Origin: JAIVGV01 sp032229975
GTDB taxonomy: Bacteria > Acidobacteriota > Blastocatellia > Pyrinomonadales > Pyrinomonadaceae
Direction: 5' to 3'
Length of the DNA: 64,000 nucleotides
NCBI GenBank assembly: GCA_032229975.1
Contig: JAVXVG010000008.1
Coordinates: forward strand, 124,001 to 188,000
Position numbers and translations under genes: made by a program. Shown in pieces: positions 25,051 to 32,529 of the stretch; position 1 is the stretch's first letter; each line of letters begins with the position of its first letter. Under the pieces are notes generated by a model. It did no database searches. It was not told where the DNA came from and worked only from the letters and a program-made list of their open reading frames with translations.

Positions 25051-26522
25051 CTTGCCTGTGGCGCGTCGGCGAGCTGCGCGGGTTTCTCAGGGTGCGGCTC
25101 GTCGTGCGCGAGCGGCGTGTCGGGGGTCGTGCCGGTTGGCGTGGGCGGCTGCGCGGGCGGGCGCGGCGGAACTTGCGGCGGCGGTGCGCCGGGCTGCTCG
25201 GCTTCGCCGGTCGCGGCAGCTGCCGACGAGGGCGCGTCCGTCTCCGCGTCTTCGTGCGAGGGGACGACTTCGATGAGCGCGTAATTGTCGGTCGCGAGAT
25301 AACGGGCCGCCGCATCTTTGATCTCTTCGGAGGTCACGTGCAGGTAACTTTCAAGCTCTGTGTTGAAGAGATCGGGATCGTCATCGTAGAGCGCGTACTC
25401 GGCGAGCATCTGCGCGCGGTACATCGTTGACTGGCGACCGCGCACGGCGTCGTTCAAAAGATTGTTGCGCAGCTTCTCCATCTCTTCGGGCGCGAGCCCC
25501 TCGGTCGCGAGTCGCTTGATCTCGTCTTGAATCGTGCGACGAATCTCTTCGGTCGTCTTGCCCGGCTTCGGGATCGCGAAGAGGTAGAGCGAAGAGGGCC
25601 CCCTGCGCTCGCCCATGCCGCCCTGCACGGCGACGACCGACTCATCACCCTTCACCAATTTTTGATAGAGGCGCGAGCTTTCGCCTTCGAGCAGTAGATC
25701 GGAGGCGAGCGTGAGCGCGTAGAACTCCGGCGTGCGACGCACGGGCGCTTTCCATCCGAGCATGAGCGCGGGCAGTTGCGCGAAGCGATCCGGGTATGAC
25801 TCGAAACGTTCGGCGACTTCCACGGGCTCGCTCACATCGACTTTCGGCGGCGGGGCTTGCGCAGGGATAGTGGCGAAGAATTTTTCGACGAGCGCGCGCG
25901 CTTCCTGTCCGTCGAAGTCGCCGGCGATGGAGACGACGGCGTTGTTCGGCGCGTAGTAGATGCGGAAGAACTCTTGCACGTCCTCGACTGAGGCGTCGTC
26001 TAAATCCTCCATCGAGCCGATGGTCGAATGCGCGTTCGCGGGATTCTTGAAGACGAGTTCGTTCAGGCGCAGGAAGGCGTTGGAGTAGGGCCGGTTGTCG
26101 TAAGTGAGTCGCTTCTCTTCTTGCACAGCGTTGCGCTGGTTATCAAGATTCTCCTGCGTGACTTTGAGCGAGCGCATCCGATCGGATTCGAGCCAGAGTG
26201 CGAGCGGGAGTTGATGCGACGGGAGAGTTTCGTAGTAGTTGGTGCGCTCGGTCGAAGTCGTCCCGTTCATCGTGCCGCCGTTGTTGAAGATGTACTGGAA
26301 GTGCGCGGCTTTCGGCACGTTCTCCGAGCCTTGAAACATCATGTGCTCGAAGAGGTGCGCGAAGCCCGTCCGGCCCTCGCGCTCGTTGCGCGAGCCCACG
26401 TCATAATAGACGGCGACGGAGACGACAGGGACGCTGTGATCCTCGCTCAACACGACGCGCAATCCGTTCTCAAGCGCGAAGCGTTCGACGGGGACGCGCG
26501 GGAGGGTGAGTGATACAGACAA
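25041..26522 (-). CDS. M16 family zinc peptidase, catalytic subunit
   Basis: 493 residues. The inverted zinc motif HLFEH is at residues 56-60 (RTGFAHLFEHMMFQGSENVP), with the distal Glu expected near residue 135 (DNQRNAVQEEKRLTYDNRPY). NGGTMNGTTSTERTNYYETLP is the conserved strand after the active site. The second lobe includes QGGMGERRGPSSLYLFAIPKPG. The C-terminal 60 residues are Pro/Ala/Glu-rich and their last codons run into the heptad element. It lies between the TonB-C protein and the inactive M16 protein and probably forms a heterodimer with the latter. Function: degradation or processing of peptides in the envelope, inferred. Confidence 0.93.
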   Translation of the reverse strand: MSVSLTLPRVPVERFALENGLRVVLSEDHSVPVVSVAVYYDVGSRNEREGRTGFAHLFEHMMFQGSENVPKAAHFQYIFNNGGTMNGTTSTERTNYYETLPSHQLPLALWLESDRMRSLKVTQENLDNQRNAVQEEKRLTYDNRPYSNAFLRLNELVFKNPANAHSTIGSMEDLDDASVEDVQEFFRIYYAPNNAVVSIAGDFDGQEARALVEKFFATIPAQAPPPKVDVSEPVEVAERFESYPDRFAQLPALMLGWKAPVRRTPEFYALTLASDLLLEGESSRLYQKLVKGDESVVAVQGGMGERRGPSSLYLFAIPKPGKTTEEIRRTIQDEIKRLATEGLAPEEMEKLRNNLLNDAVRGRQSTMYRAQMLAEYALYDDDPDLFNTELESYLHVTSEEIKDAAARYLATDNYALIEVVPSHEDAETDAPSSAAAATGEAEQPGAPPPQVPPRPPAQPPTPTGTTPDTPLAHDEPHPEKPAQLADAPQASMK

Positions 26523-26532
26523 AAAGTTGACC

Positions 26533-27003
26533 TCAGTAGATGTTGAAGTTGTATTCGATGACCACGTATTGCGAGACCTTGTGGCCGTCTTTCTCCGCAG
26601 GCACGAACTCGATCTGCTTGGCGACTTTGATCGCTTCTTCCGTGATGCCGTAGGGCAGCGACTTCAAGACTTCGATCTTATCGTCCACACGACCGTCCGA
26701 GCGAAGAATTAAACGCAGCAGCACAGAGCCCTGCACTTGTTTGCGCCGCGCCTCGCGCGGATAGGCGGGCGCAGGTCTGCGCTTGATGATGGCCCTATGC
26801 GTGACATCGCGCCCGATATAGATGCCGTTTGCGTCCGGCCGCCCGTCGCCTTTCTGATCCGCTTCATCGCTCGTGCCCTGTCCGACGCCGCGACCGGGCG
26901 CGGGCGGATCGCTTCGCTTGACGCGACCCGATTGCGCGTGCGCGCCTGTTGCGAAGAGGCACGAGAGAGTTGCGGCGAGCGTGAGTAGTCGGAAGAGTTT
27001 CAT
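26533..27003 (-). CDS. TonB C-terminal-like domain protein, exported
   Basis: 156 residues. A signal peptide (LFRLLTLAATLSCLFATGAHA) is followed by a Gly/Asp/Pro-rich stretch and then a TonB_C domain from about residue 75: RPAPAYPREARRKQVQGSVLLRLILRSDGRVDDKIEVLKSLPYGITEEAIKVAKQIEFVPAEKDG. It lacks the transmembrane plus proline-rich span of true TonB, so it is an isolated periplasmic domain as commonly found next to secreted peptidases. Ten nt separate it from the M16 gene, indicating one operon. Confidence 0.84.
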   Translation of the reverse strand: MKLFRLLTLAATLSCLFATGAHAQSGRVKRSDPPAPGRGVGQGTSDEADQKGDGRPDANGIYIGRDVTHRAIIKRRPAPAYPREARRKQVQGSVLLRLILRSDGRVDDKIEVLKSLPYGITEEAIKVAKQIEFVPAEKDGHKVSQYVVIEYNFNIY

Positions 27004-27075
27004 CGTCGTTCGTCCAAGAACTCACGGCGCGTGGCCGTGAGGAATCGGAAGTCACGCATGCGCCGCGCATTGATC

Positions 27076-27525
27076 TCAGGGCTGCGTTGTGTTGACCATG
27101 CCGCGCAGCTCCGCGCGCAGTCGCTCGATCTCGCCGAGCTTCTGTTGCACGCGCTCGAAGAGTGCGGACTGTGATTTGATGCCTTCGTCGATCAGGAATG
27201 CGGCGGCTTCGGCGCGGTTGCGGAAGACGCCCGCTTGCACGAGTTGTTCGAGTCGCTCTTGCGCTTCGGGCGAAACCTTGACGGCGACGACATAGTCGTC
27301 CTTCGCGGACATCGCGCGCTCGATTGTCCGGCTGATGTCGCGTCCGATGGAGGAGAGCGATTCGGGGATGCGCGAGGCGATGTCGCGCACGGACGAATGC
27401 ATACGCTCGCGCTCCGCTCCATGCCCGTCTTCATCATCGGCGAGCATCAGATCGTCAAGCGGCTCTTCAGTGACGGAAGGCGGCGGCACGCCTTGCGGAT
27501 TCGTCGGATCGTAAGGACTGCTCAT
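27076..27525 (-). CDS. Hypothetical protein with ribbon-helix-helix-like C-terminal part
   Basis: About 149 residues from ATG 27525, chosen because GGAGG lies 9 nt upstream; the frame is open further to 27630 but the extra residues look like noise. The N-terminal half is acidic and proline-containing. From about residue 85, DDYVVAVKVSPEAQERLEQLVQAGVFRNRAEAAAFLIDEGIKSQ resembles a CopG/Arc-like segment (strand followed by two helices), and a final coiled coil SALFERVQQKLGEIERLRAEL follows. No partner toxin. Family not recognised with certainty. Confidence 0.66.
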   Translation of the reverse strand: MSSPYDPTNPQGVPPPSVTEEPLDDLMLADDEDGHGAERERMHSSVRDIASRIPESLSSIGRDISRTIERAMSAKDDYVVAVKVSPEAQERLEQLVQAGVFRNRAEAAAFLIDEGIKSQSALFERVQQKLGEIERLRAELRGMVNTTQP

Positions 27526-27771
27526 CGGCTGAATCCTCCAAATTCTTCGAGACGACTCGCGCGACGCGTTGGACGCATGCGAGTTGCCTTCGGTCGCACA
27601 AGTTGGGAGAGCGGAAAACCTGTCGGGCATTTTAGTTTATCGACGTGAAAGTCACAAACGGCGAGTCGCAGGGCCGGGAAAGTGAAACTCTACTGCGCGT
27701 GGGACGTTAACACTCGCGAAGAGCGTGGCGGATGATTCGTTGTTGTCGGCAGGCGCATGAGTGGCGCAACC

Positions 27772-27800
27772 TTGCCGCCCTTTCAGTCATCCATTACACT
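27772..27800 (+). promoter_or_regulatory. Sigma-70-type promoter for the ctp protease gene
   Basis: TTGCCG (27772-27777), 17-nt spacer, TACACT (27795-27800). Transcription would begin near 27807, which argues against any start codon upstream of that point. The stretch 27526-27771 shows nothing else. Confidence 0.6.
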
Positions 27801-27899
27801 ACGAAAACCTGCCACGGCGGGCGTCTTCGCAAGGGTTCAGGCGGCGCGTCGAAGTCGCGACCTTCGTGGGGCGAGTTCTTCGAGAGGTTTACAAGAACA

Positions 27900-29657
27900 G
27901 TGAAAAATAGAATGTCCCGCACTGCGGTCGCGCTTCTTTCGCTCGCGCTCGCGTTCTCGGTCGTCTCCGCGCAGCAGACCGCGCCGCGTCGCGGCGAAGC
28001 GCGCCCGTCGCTGCCGAACACGGGCGCACCGCCCGCGCGCTCCACGCGACCGGCCCCTCGCGCAAATCCCAACGCCACGAGCGCGCTCGAAGAGGACTTT
28101 TCCGAAGCGCTCTCGGTCGTGCAGGACAACTACGTGGACGGCGTGAAGCTCGACTACAACACGGCTTTCAAGTCGTCGATCATCGGCATGCTGCGCACGC
28201 TCGACCCACACTCGAACTACTACGACGCGAAAGAGTTTGAAGAGTTGCAGACCGAATGGCGCTCGGAGTATTACGGCGTCGGCGCGTCGATCATCAATCA
28301 CGAGATCGCGGGCGAGACGAACACTTACATCATCGGCACGTTCGAGGGCTCGCCGGCGGCGCGGGCCGGCCTTCGCTACGGCGACAAGATCATCGCCGTG
28401 GACGACAAGCTCGCGAAGGGCAAGTCGTCGGCGGAAGTGCGCGACTGGATTCGTGGCCCAAAGGGATCGACGGTTCGCGTGACGGTTGAGCGCGCATCGA
28501 ACGGCGCGAAGGAGACCGTGCAGATCGCGCGCGACGCCGTCTCGCAGCCGACCGTGCCGGACGCATACATGATCAAGCCCGGCGTCGGCTACATCCCGCT
28601 CACCGGCGGCTTCAACCGCACGACCGCCGACGAGTTCGTTGAACGCCTCGAACAACTGCACAAGCAGGGCATGACGCAGCTTGTCGTTGACTTGCGCAAC
28701 AACCCCGGCGGCCTGCTCGATCAGGCTGTCAAGGTCGCGGAGCAGTTTCTCGGTCGCGGGGAGTTGATTCTCTCGCAGCACGGCCGCATCGCGGGCGCGG
28801 ATCGCAGCTACAGCTCGATGAACACGACGCCCGACGCCATCCCGCTCGTCGTGCTCGTCAACCGCAACACGGCTTCCGCTTCCGAGATCGTCGCGGGCGC
28901 GTTGCAGGATCACGACCGCGCGCTCGTCGTCGGCGAGACGAGTTTCGGCAAGGGCCTCGTCCAGTCGATCATTCCGATGGAGTACGGCACGGCGTTGACT
29001 CTGACCTCGACGAAGTATTACACGCCTTCGGGCCGCCTCATCCAGCGCGACTACTCGAACGAGGGCCTCTACGATTACTACACGAAGGGCGGCGTCGGAA
29101 GTTTGGACGACGAGAACGGCGGCGGCAACGCTGCCGCGCTGCCGAAGCCTTCCGGCCCTGAGAGCCTGACAGACACGGGGCGCAAGGTTTACGGCGGCAG
29201 TGGCATCACGCCCGACGACTCTGTGAAGCCTCGTCTCATCACCCCGACGCAGCAGCGCATCGACGATCCCATCTTCGGCTTCGCGCGCGAGCTGGTGAAC
29301 GGTCGCATCAAAGGCTTTGAGGATTACAAGGTGGCCCACGCCATCGATTTCAGCCATGTTGTCAAGTCGGACGAGTATCCTGTGACCGACAACCTGTTCA
29401 AAGCGTTCAAGGCTTACGCGCTCGCCGATAGCTCGAACAAGTTGACCGACGCGCAACTCGACAAGGCGCGCGCCTTTGTCGCGCGTCAACTGCGCTTCGA
29501 GATCACGACCGCCGCCTACGGCACGGTCGGCGCGACGCAGGTCTTGATCGCCGACGATCCGCAGGTCGCGAAGGCGGTCGAAGTGTTGCCGCAGGCCCGT
29601 GAGCTGGCCGCCGCCGCGCAGCGCGGACGCAATCCGCAGTCGAAGACCTTCGAGTAG
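27900..29657 (+). CDS. C-terminal processing peptidase (S41, CtpA/Prc family)
   Basis: About 585 residues. Signal segment RTAVALLSLALAFSVVSAQ, then an N-terminal helical region (LEEDFSEALSVVQDNYVDG, MLRTLDPHSNYYDAKEFEELQ), a PDZ domain (about 110-190: GTFEGSPAARAGLRYGDKIIAVDD), and the S41 core (VVDLRNNPGGLLDQAVKVAEQFL). The Ser/Lys dyad is in NTASASEIVAGALQDHDRALVVGETSFGKGLVQ. The C-terminal part is longer than in E. coli-type small Ctp. Start at GTG 27900 or ATG 27912; the predicted promoter rules out the in-frame start at 27732. Acts in the periplasm on protein C-termini. Confidence 0.93.
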   Translation: MKNRMSRTAVALLSLALAFSVVSAQQTAPRRGEARPSLPNTGAPPARSTRPAPRANPNATSALEEDFSEALSVVQDNYVDGVKLDYNTAFKSSIIGMLRTLDPHSNYYDAKEFEELQTEWRSEYYGVGASIINHEIAGETNTYIIGTFEGSPAARAGLRYGDKIIAVDDKLAKGKSSAEVRDWIRGPKGSTVRVTVERASNGAKETVQIARDAVSQPTVPDAYMIKPGVGYIPLTGGFNRTTADEFVERLEQLHKQGMTQLVVDLRNNPGGLLDQAVKVAEQFLGRGELILSQHGRIAGADRSYSSMNTTPDAIPLVVLVNRNTASASEIVAGALQDHDRALVVGETSFGKGLVQSIIPMEYGTALTLTSTKYYTPSGRLIQRDYSNEGLYDYYTKGGVGSLDDENGGGNAAALPKPSGPESLTDTGRKVYGGSGITPDDSVKPRLITPTQQRIDDPIFGFARELVNGRIKGFEDYKVAHAIDFSHVVKSDEYPVTDNLFKAFKAYALADSSNKLTDAQLDKARAFVARQLRFEITTAAYGTVGATQVLIADDPQVAKAVEVLPQARELAAAAQRGRNPQSKTFE

Positions 29658-29683
29658 AAGGCAGATAGAACGCGACAACGCGA

Positions 29684-29718
29684 AAGGGCCGTCACTCAAT
29701 CGAGTGGCGGCCTTTTTC
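29684..29718. terminator. Terminator between convergent genes
   Basis: AAAGG..CCGTCACTC (29684-29698) pairs with GAGTGGCGG..CCTTT (29703-29715) with one bulged G and a G-T pair, followed by T on the plus strand. Confidence 0.75.
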
Positions 29719-29770
29719 GATTTCGTCTTGCTCGTTAGCTTATCGTTTCGATTGTCGCATCGCGCGTGGC

Positions 29771-30439
29771 TCAGTGGCCTTCGGCGAACTGCCGCGACTG
29801 CGGGTTGGGGTTGGGCTCGGAGGGCTCTTGCTCGGCGCGTCTCTCAAGTTCTTTGAAGTCGATCTCGGTTGATGGGCGCGTGTCGGCCTTGAGCACACGA
29901 CGCATGTGTTCGAGCGCGTGCTCGTTCTCTTGCGGATCGGCAGAAGCGACGCAGTCTTCCGGAATGAGCAGGTTGAAGTCGCGCATGTAGGCATCGCTCG
30001 CGGTGAAGAGCACGCAGATGTCGCCGGTGAGGCCCGTGATGACGAGCGTCTTGACTTGCAGGTAGTCGAGCAGGATGTCGAGCGTCGTGGAGAAGAAGCC
30101 GGAGTGCTTGGGCTTCAGCACGAAGTAGTCGTCCTCTTCCGGCTTCAACAACTCGGCTAGGGAATGGCCGCAGACTGTTTCGTCGAGACAATGCTGCAAG
30201 AGTTTCTGGAAGTCCGACTGCCAACGCCCGAAGTTGTCGTTGACGTAGATGACGGGAATGCGCGCCTCTTTCGCGCGCCGCTTGAATTCCGCGAGACGAC
30301 GCGCGACGGGGAGCGCGTGTTCGAGCAGGTCTTTGCCGACATCGAATTCGAGATCGTTGATCACGTCGATCAACAGCAGCGCGACCGCCGCCGTGTCCGG
30401 CACGTAACCGTGCAGGTCTTCGTTCTTCGCCGGAGCCAT
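29771..30439 (-). CDS. Isochorismatase-like cysteine hydrolase
   Basis: 222 residues. The catalytic triad of the family is visible: Asp in LLLIDVINDLEF (about residue 25), Lys in YFVLKPKHSGFFST, and Cys in LVITGLTGDICVLFTASDAYMRDF, preceded by the expected cis-peptide region. This superfamily includes nicotinamidase, isochorismatase and carbamoylases; residues that define pyrazinamidase metal binding (DxHxxxH) are not obvious, so nicotinamidase is unlikely. The C-terminal tail is Glu/Pro/Asn-rich. It is a single gene between a terminator and the 30554-30652 repeat. Confidence 0.87.
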   Translation of the reverse strand: MAPAKNEDLHGYVPDTAAVALLLIDVINDLEFDVGKDLLEHALPVARRLAEFKRRAKEARIPVIYVNDNFGRWQSDFQKLLQHCLDETVCGHSLAELLKPEEDDYFVLKPKHSGFFSTTLDILLDYLQVKTLVITGLTGDICVLFTASDAYMRDFNLLIPEDCVASADPQENEHALEHMRRVLKADTRPSTEIDFKELERRAEQEPSEPNPNPQSRQFAEGH

Positions 30440-30553
30440 CGTCTTAAAAACCCCCTCGCGGATTGTTGAGCGTGAGTCGATGTTAGCGGAGAAGACGTGG
30501 AAGTGTGAAGCGCAGGGCGATCAACATTTAATTCGACAGAAAGATCACAAGGC

Positions 30554-30652
30554 ATTCACCACAGAGGCACAGAGAGCACAGAGTGGGCCGCAGAGAAAAG
30601 GCCTTTCAAGTCTCTGTGCCTCCTCCGTGTCCTCTGTGCCTCTGTGGTGAAT
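30554..30652. repeat. Intercistronic hairpin with CACAGAG-type iterated arms
   Basis: Left arm 30554-30583 repeats CACAGAG at 8- and 9-nt spacing; the right arm 30612-30652 has four complementary CTCTGTG/CCGTGTC units. It follows the stop of the membrane-protein gene by 15 nt. Same architecture as the heptad elements but a longer unit. Confidence 0.85.
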
Positions 30653-30667
30653 CTTCTTTGTCTCCTA

Positions 30668-31081
30668 TCATGCCCTCGCAGCCATTGCTCTGAGCGCGCG
30701 CTGCGGGCGACGCAACGCACGCCAGCGACCGCCCGCGACGCACGCTGGAATGGTCAAGACAAAGAGCGCGACGTGATACCACGCGGGCGTCGTCTCCCAG
30801 AACTTTACGGTCGGAGGGATGAGCAGCAGGACGAGTACGACGCCGAGCGCGAAAGCGTGGGCCACCTCGCGCCTGCGCGCCAATGCCGCCGCGACGTAGC
30901 CCGCCAGCGCGCAGTAGGCGAGCGCGTAGGACATCATCAGAAACGCCACCGCGTTGCTCTCGACGTGCCCACGCGCATCCGTTATCGCGGGAAAGAGTTT
31001 CAACAGGATCGTGTCCGTCAGCATCGCCGACGCGATCAGGACGACGCAGCCTGCGACGATAGACAGAATGCTTCTGAGCAT
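30668..31081 (-). CDS. Small integral membrane protein, function unknown
   Basis: 137 residues with four hydrophobic spans: ILSIVAGCVVLIASAMLTDTILL, NAVAFLMMSYALAYCALAGYVAAALA, FALGVVLVLLLIPPTVKFW and YHVALFVLTIPACVAGG, ending in a short Arg-rich tail that is presumably cytoplasmic. GAAGGAG lies 8 nt before the ATG. No conserved charged residues within the membrane spans suggest catalysis. It lies 53 nt from the VOC gene upstream and may be cotranscribed. Confidence 0.75.
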   Translation of the reverse strand: MLRSILSIVAGCVVLIASAMLTDTILLKLFPAITDARGHVESNAVAFLMMSYALAYCALAGYVAAALARRREVAHAFALGVVLVLLLIPPTVKFWETTPAWYHVALFVLTIPACVAGGRWRALRRPQRALRAMAARA

Positions 31082-31134
31082 GGATCGTTCTCCTTCAATT
31101 TCGAATCGTCGAACTCGTAAAGTTGAGTGACGGG

Positions 31135-31530
31135 TTAACCGCGCGCGCGGCTGAGCGTGATGAGCGAGAGCGTCGCGCCCTGCGGGTCTGTGATGACGCA
31201 GAAGCGACCGACATCGGGTATGTCCATCGGCGAGACGCAGACCTTGCCGCCCAACTCTTCGACGCGCTTCGCTGCGGCGTCAACGTCGTCCACCGCGACG
31301 TAGGCCATCCAGTGCGCGGGCGCACTGCCGTACTCCGCTCCCATCCGGTAGATGCCGCCGACGTGTGCGTCGCCGACGATGATCTCCGTGTAAGCCATCG
31401 GCGACACGTCGCCCTCTTTGAGTTGCCATCCGAGCAATTCGGTATAGAACTTCTTTGCGCCCGCGTCGTCCGTCGTCGCCAACTCGTTCCAGCAGAAAGA
31501 ACCGTGCGCAGCTACAGGTTGACCAGCCAT
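31135..31530 (-). CDS. VOC (glyoxalase/bleomycin-resistance) family protein
   Basis: About 131 residues. HGSFCWNELATTDDAGAKKFYTELLGWQLKEGDV and HWMAYVAVDDVDAAAKRVEELGGKVCVSPMDIPDVGRFCVITDPQGATLSLI form the paired beta-alpha-beta-beta-beta modules of the vicinal-oxygen-chelate fold. This subgroup resembles the CFP-30B/hydroxylase-like VOC proteins; its reaction is unknown. Start at ATG 31530 because GGAG sits 8 nt upstream; the frame is open 41 codons further but without coding character. Confidence 0.86.
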   Translation of the reverse strand: MAGQPVAAHGSFCWNELATTDDAGAKKFYTELLGWQLKEGDVSPMAYTEIIVGDAHVGGIYRMGAEYGSAPAHWMAYVAVDDVDAAAKRVEELGGKVCVSPMDIPDVGRFCVITDPQGATLSLITLSRARG

Positions 31531-31873
31531 CTTCGTTTCTCCTTCGATCTTGAATTTAGAAATCCGCCGACACTGTGCGAGGGCGCGTGATCGACTTCCG
31601 GTCGAGTGCTCGCGCCTCTGCGTTGAACCACAGTCCGGCAAGCACTCAAACAAAAATGATCAGATACGATCTGAAAACTTCTCAGATCACGTGCGAGGAA
31701 ATTCTTGCGAGGTAAAACTGCTGCGAGGGTAAAACCGGAATGCTTTACGGAAGACCACTGATGAAAACGAAAGGTGAGTCCCGCTTGCCCGAAACTCACC
31801 TCTCAACCCGCCCCTTGCTCGTTCTTCGCGCGTGCGATGCGGATGGCCCTCCGTCGCCGCCACGCGACCTCCG
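31531..31873. other. Intergenic region, 343 nt
   Basis: No gene seen. AGGTGAGT (31772-31779) and ACTCACCT (31794-31801) form an 8-bp stem; read on the minus strand it is followed by CTTTCGTTTTC and could be a weak terminator for the gene ending at 31874. The rest, AT-richer than its neighbours, has no feature I can name. Confidence 0.35.
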
Positions 31874-32413
31874 TCAGTGTGCTGCAAGCCACTCACTGAA
31901 GATGTTTGACTCTTCCACTTTGCCAGACCAGCGCGCGCGATTCTTGCCCGTCAAGGCCAAGACCATCGCTTGATGCTGGCCCGCGCGGTCGCCGAGCCGC
32001 TCGAAGTAATTAAACAGACGATCAATCTTCTGCACAGACTCGCGCGACGCCTCAACCGTTTTGAACGAGAGCACGTTGCGGAAGAAACGCGAGTAGATAT
32101 TCTGCTCGCGCGCGGTCGTCGTGTAGAGATCGAAGTAACCCGTCAGGTAGCCCGCCTGTTGCAAGACCTGTGCGACGTAACTGGGCCGGGCCGCGACCTG
32201 ACGAACGATGGCCGCGATGTCGGTCGTGCCCTGCTCGAAGAGCGAGATGATCTGCTCCTTCTTCGTGCCGTGCTCTTCCGACTCGTGTCGCGTGGCCGTC
32301 TCGTCGTTCTCATGCGCCGCAGGCTTGGTCACACCAACGCGCGACTCGGCCTCTTCGGCGTACTCCAACTCGAACGCGAGCGGCTTCTCCTGAATCAACT
32401 CTTCTGTAAACAT
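31874..32413 (-). CDS. Hypothetical protein with winged-helix-like middle, accessory block
   Basis: 179 residues. The first 50 are acidic and probably flexible. KKEQIISLFEQGTTDIAAIVRQVAARPSYVAQVLQQAGYL reads like a helix-turn-helix of the type used by replication or phage regulators. The remainder (YFDLYTTTAREQNIYSRFFRNVLSFKTVEASRESVQKIDRLFNYFERLGDRAGQHQA) is helical, with an Arg/Lys-rich end. It is downstream of the SWIM-Rad52 gene, separated by a repeat hairpin, and probably cotranscribed. No known family recognised; a DNA-linked role is inferred from the HTH and from context. Confidence 0.68.
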   Translation of the reverse strand: MFTEELIQEKPLAFELEYAEEAESRVGVTKPAAHENDETATRHESEEHGTKKEQIISLFEQGTTDIAAIVRQVAARPSYVAQVLQQAGYLTGYFDLYTTTAREQNIYSRFFRNVLSFKTVEASRESVQKIDRLFNYFERLGDRAGQHQAMVLALTGKNRARWSGKVEESNIFSEWLAAH

Positions 32414-32437
32414 TTTCTTAATCAGCCCCCTTTATCC

Positions 32438-32525
32438 ATTGCGGAATGCGGATTAGGAAATTGACTCATCGATTCATTGAGTCAATGAACCAATGAATCA
32501 ATCTCTTCGATCCGCATTCCGCAAT
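32438..32525. repeat. Nested intercistronic hairpin, AWTGCGG type
   Basis: Outer arms 32438-32453 and 32510-32525 are perfectly complementary over 16 nt and are made of ATTGCGG-like heptamers. Inside lies a second iterated stretch (GATTCATT... and AATGAATC, with GAxxCAAT units at 8-nt spacing). It begins 4 nt after the SWIM-Rad52 stop. Confidence 0.82.
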
Positions 32526-32529
32526 TCAA

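Noticed and set aside
27732..27899. Longer N-terminus for the ctp protease
   Set aside because: It begins upstream of the predicted promoter (27772-27800) and would place 55 extra residues before the signal peptide.
27837..29699. 620-residue minus-strand open frame opposite the ctp protease gene
   Set aside because: It is the antisense shadow of a long GC-rich gene. The protein is Arg/Val/Leu-biased with no domain, while the plus strand has a clear PDZ and S41 protease.
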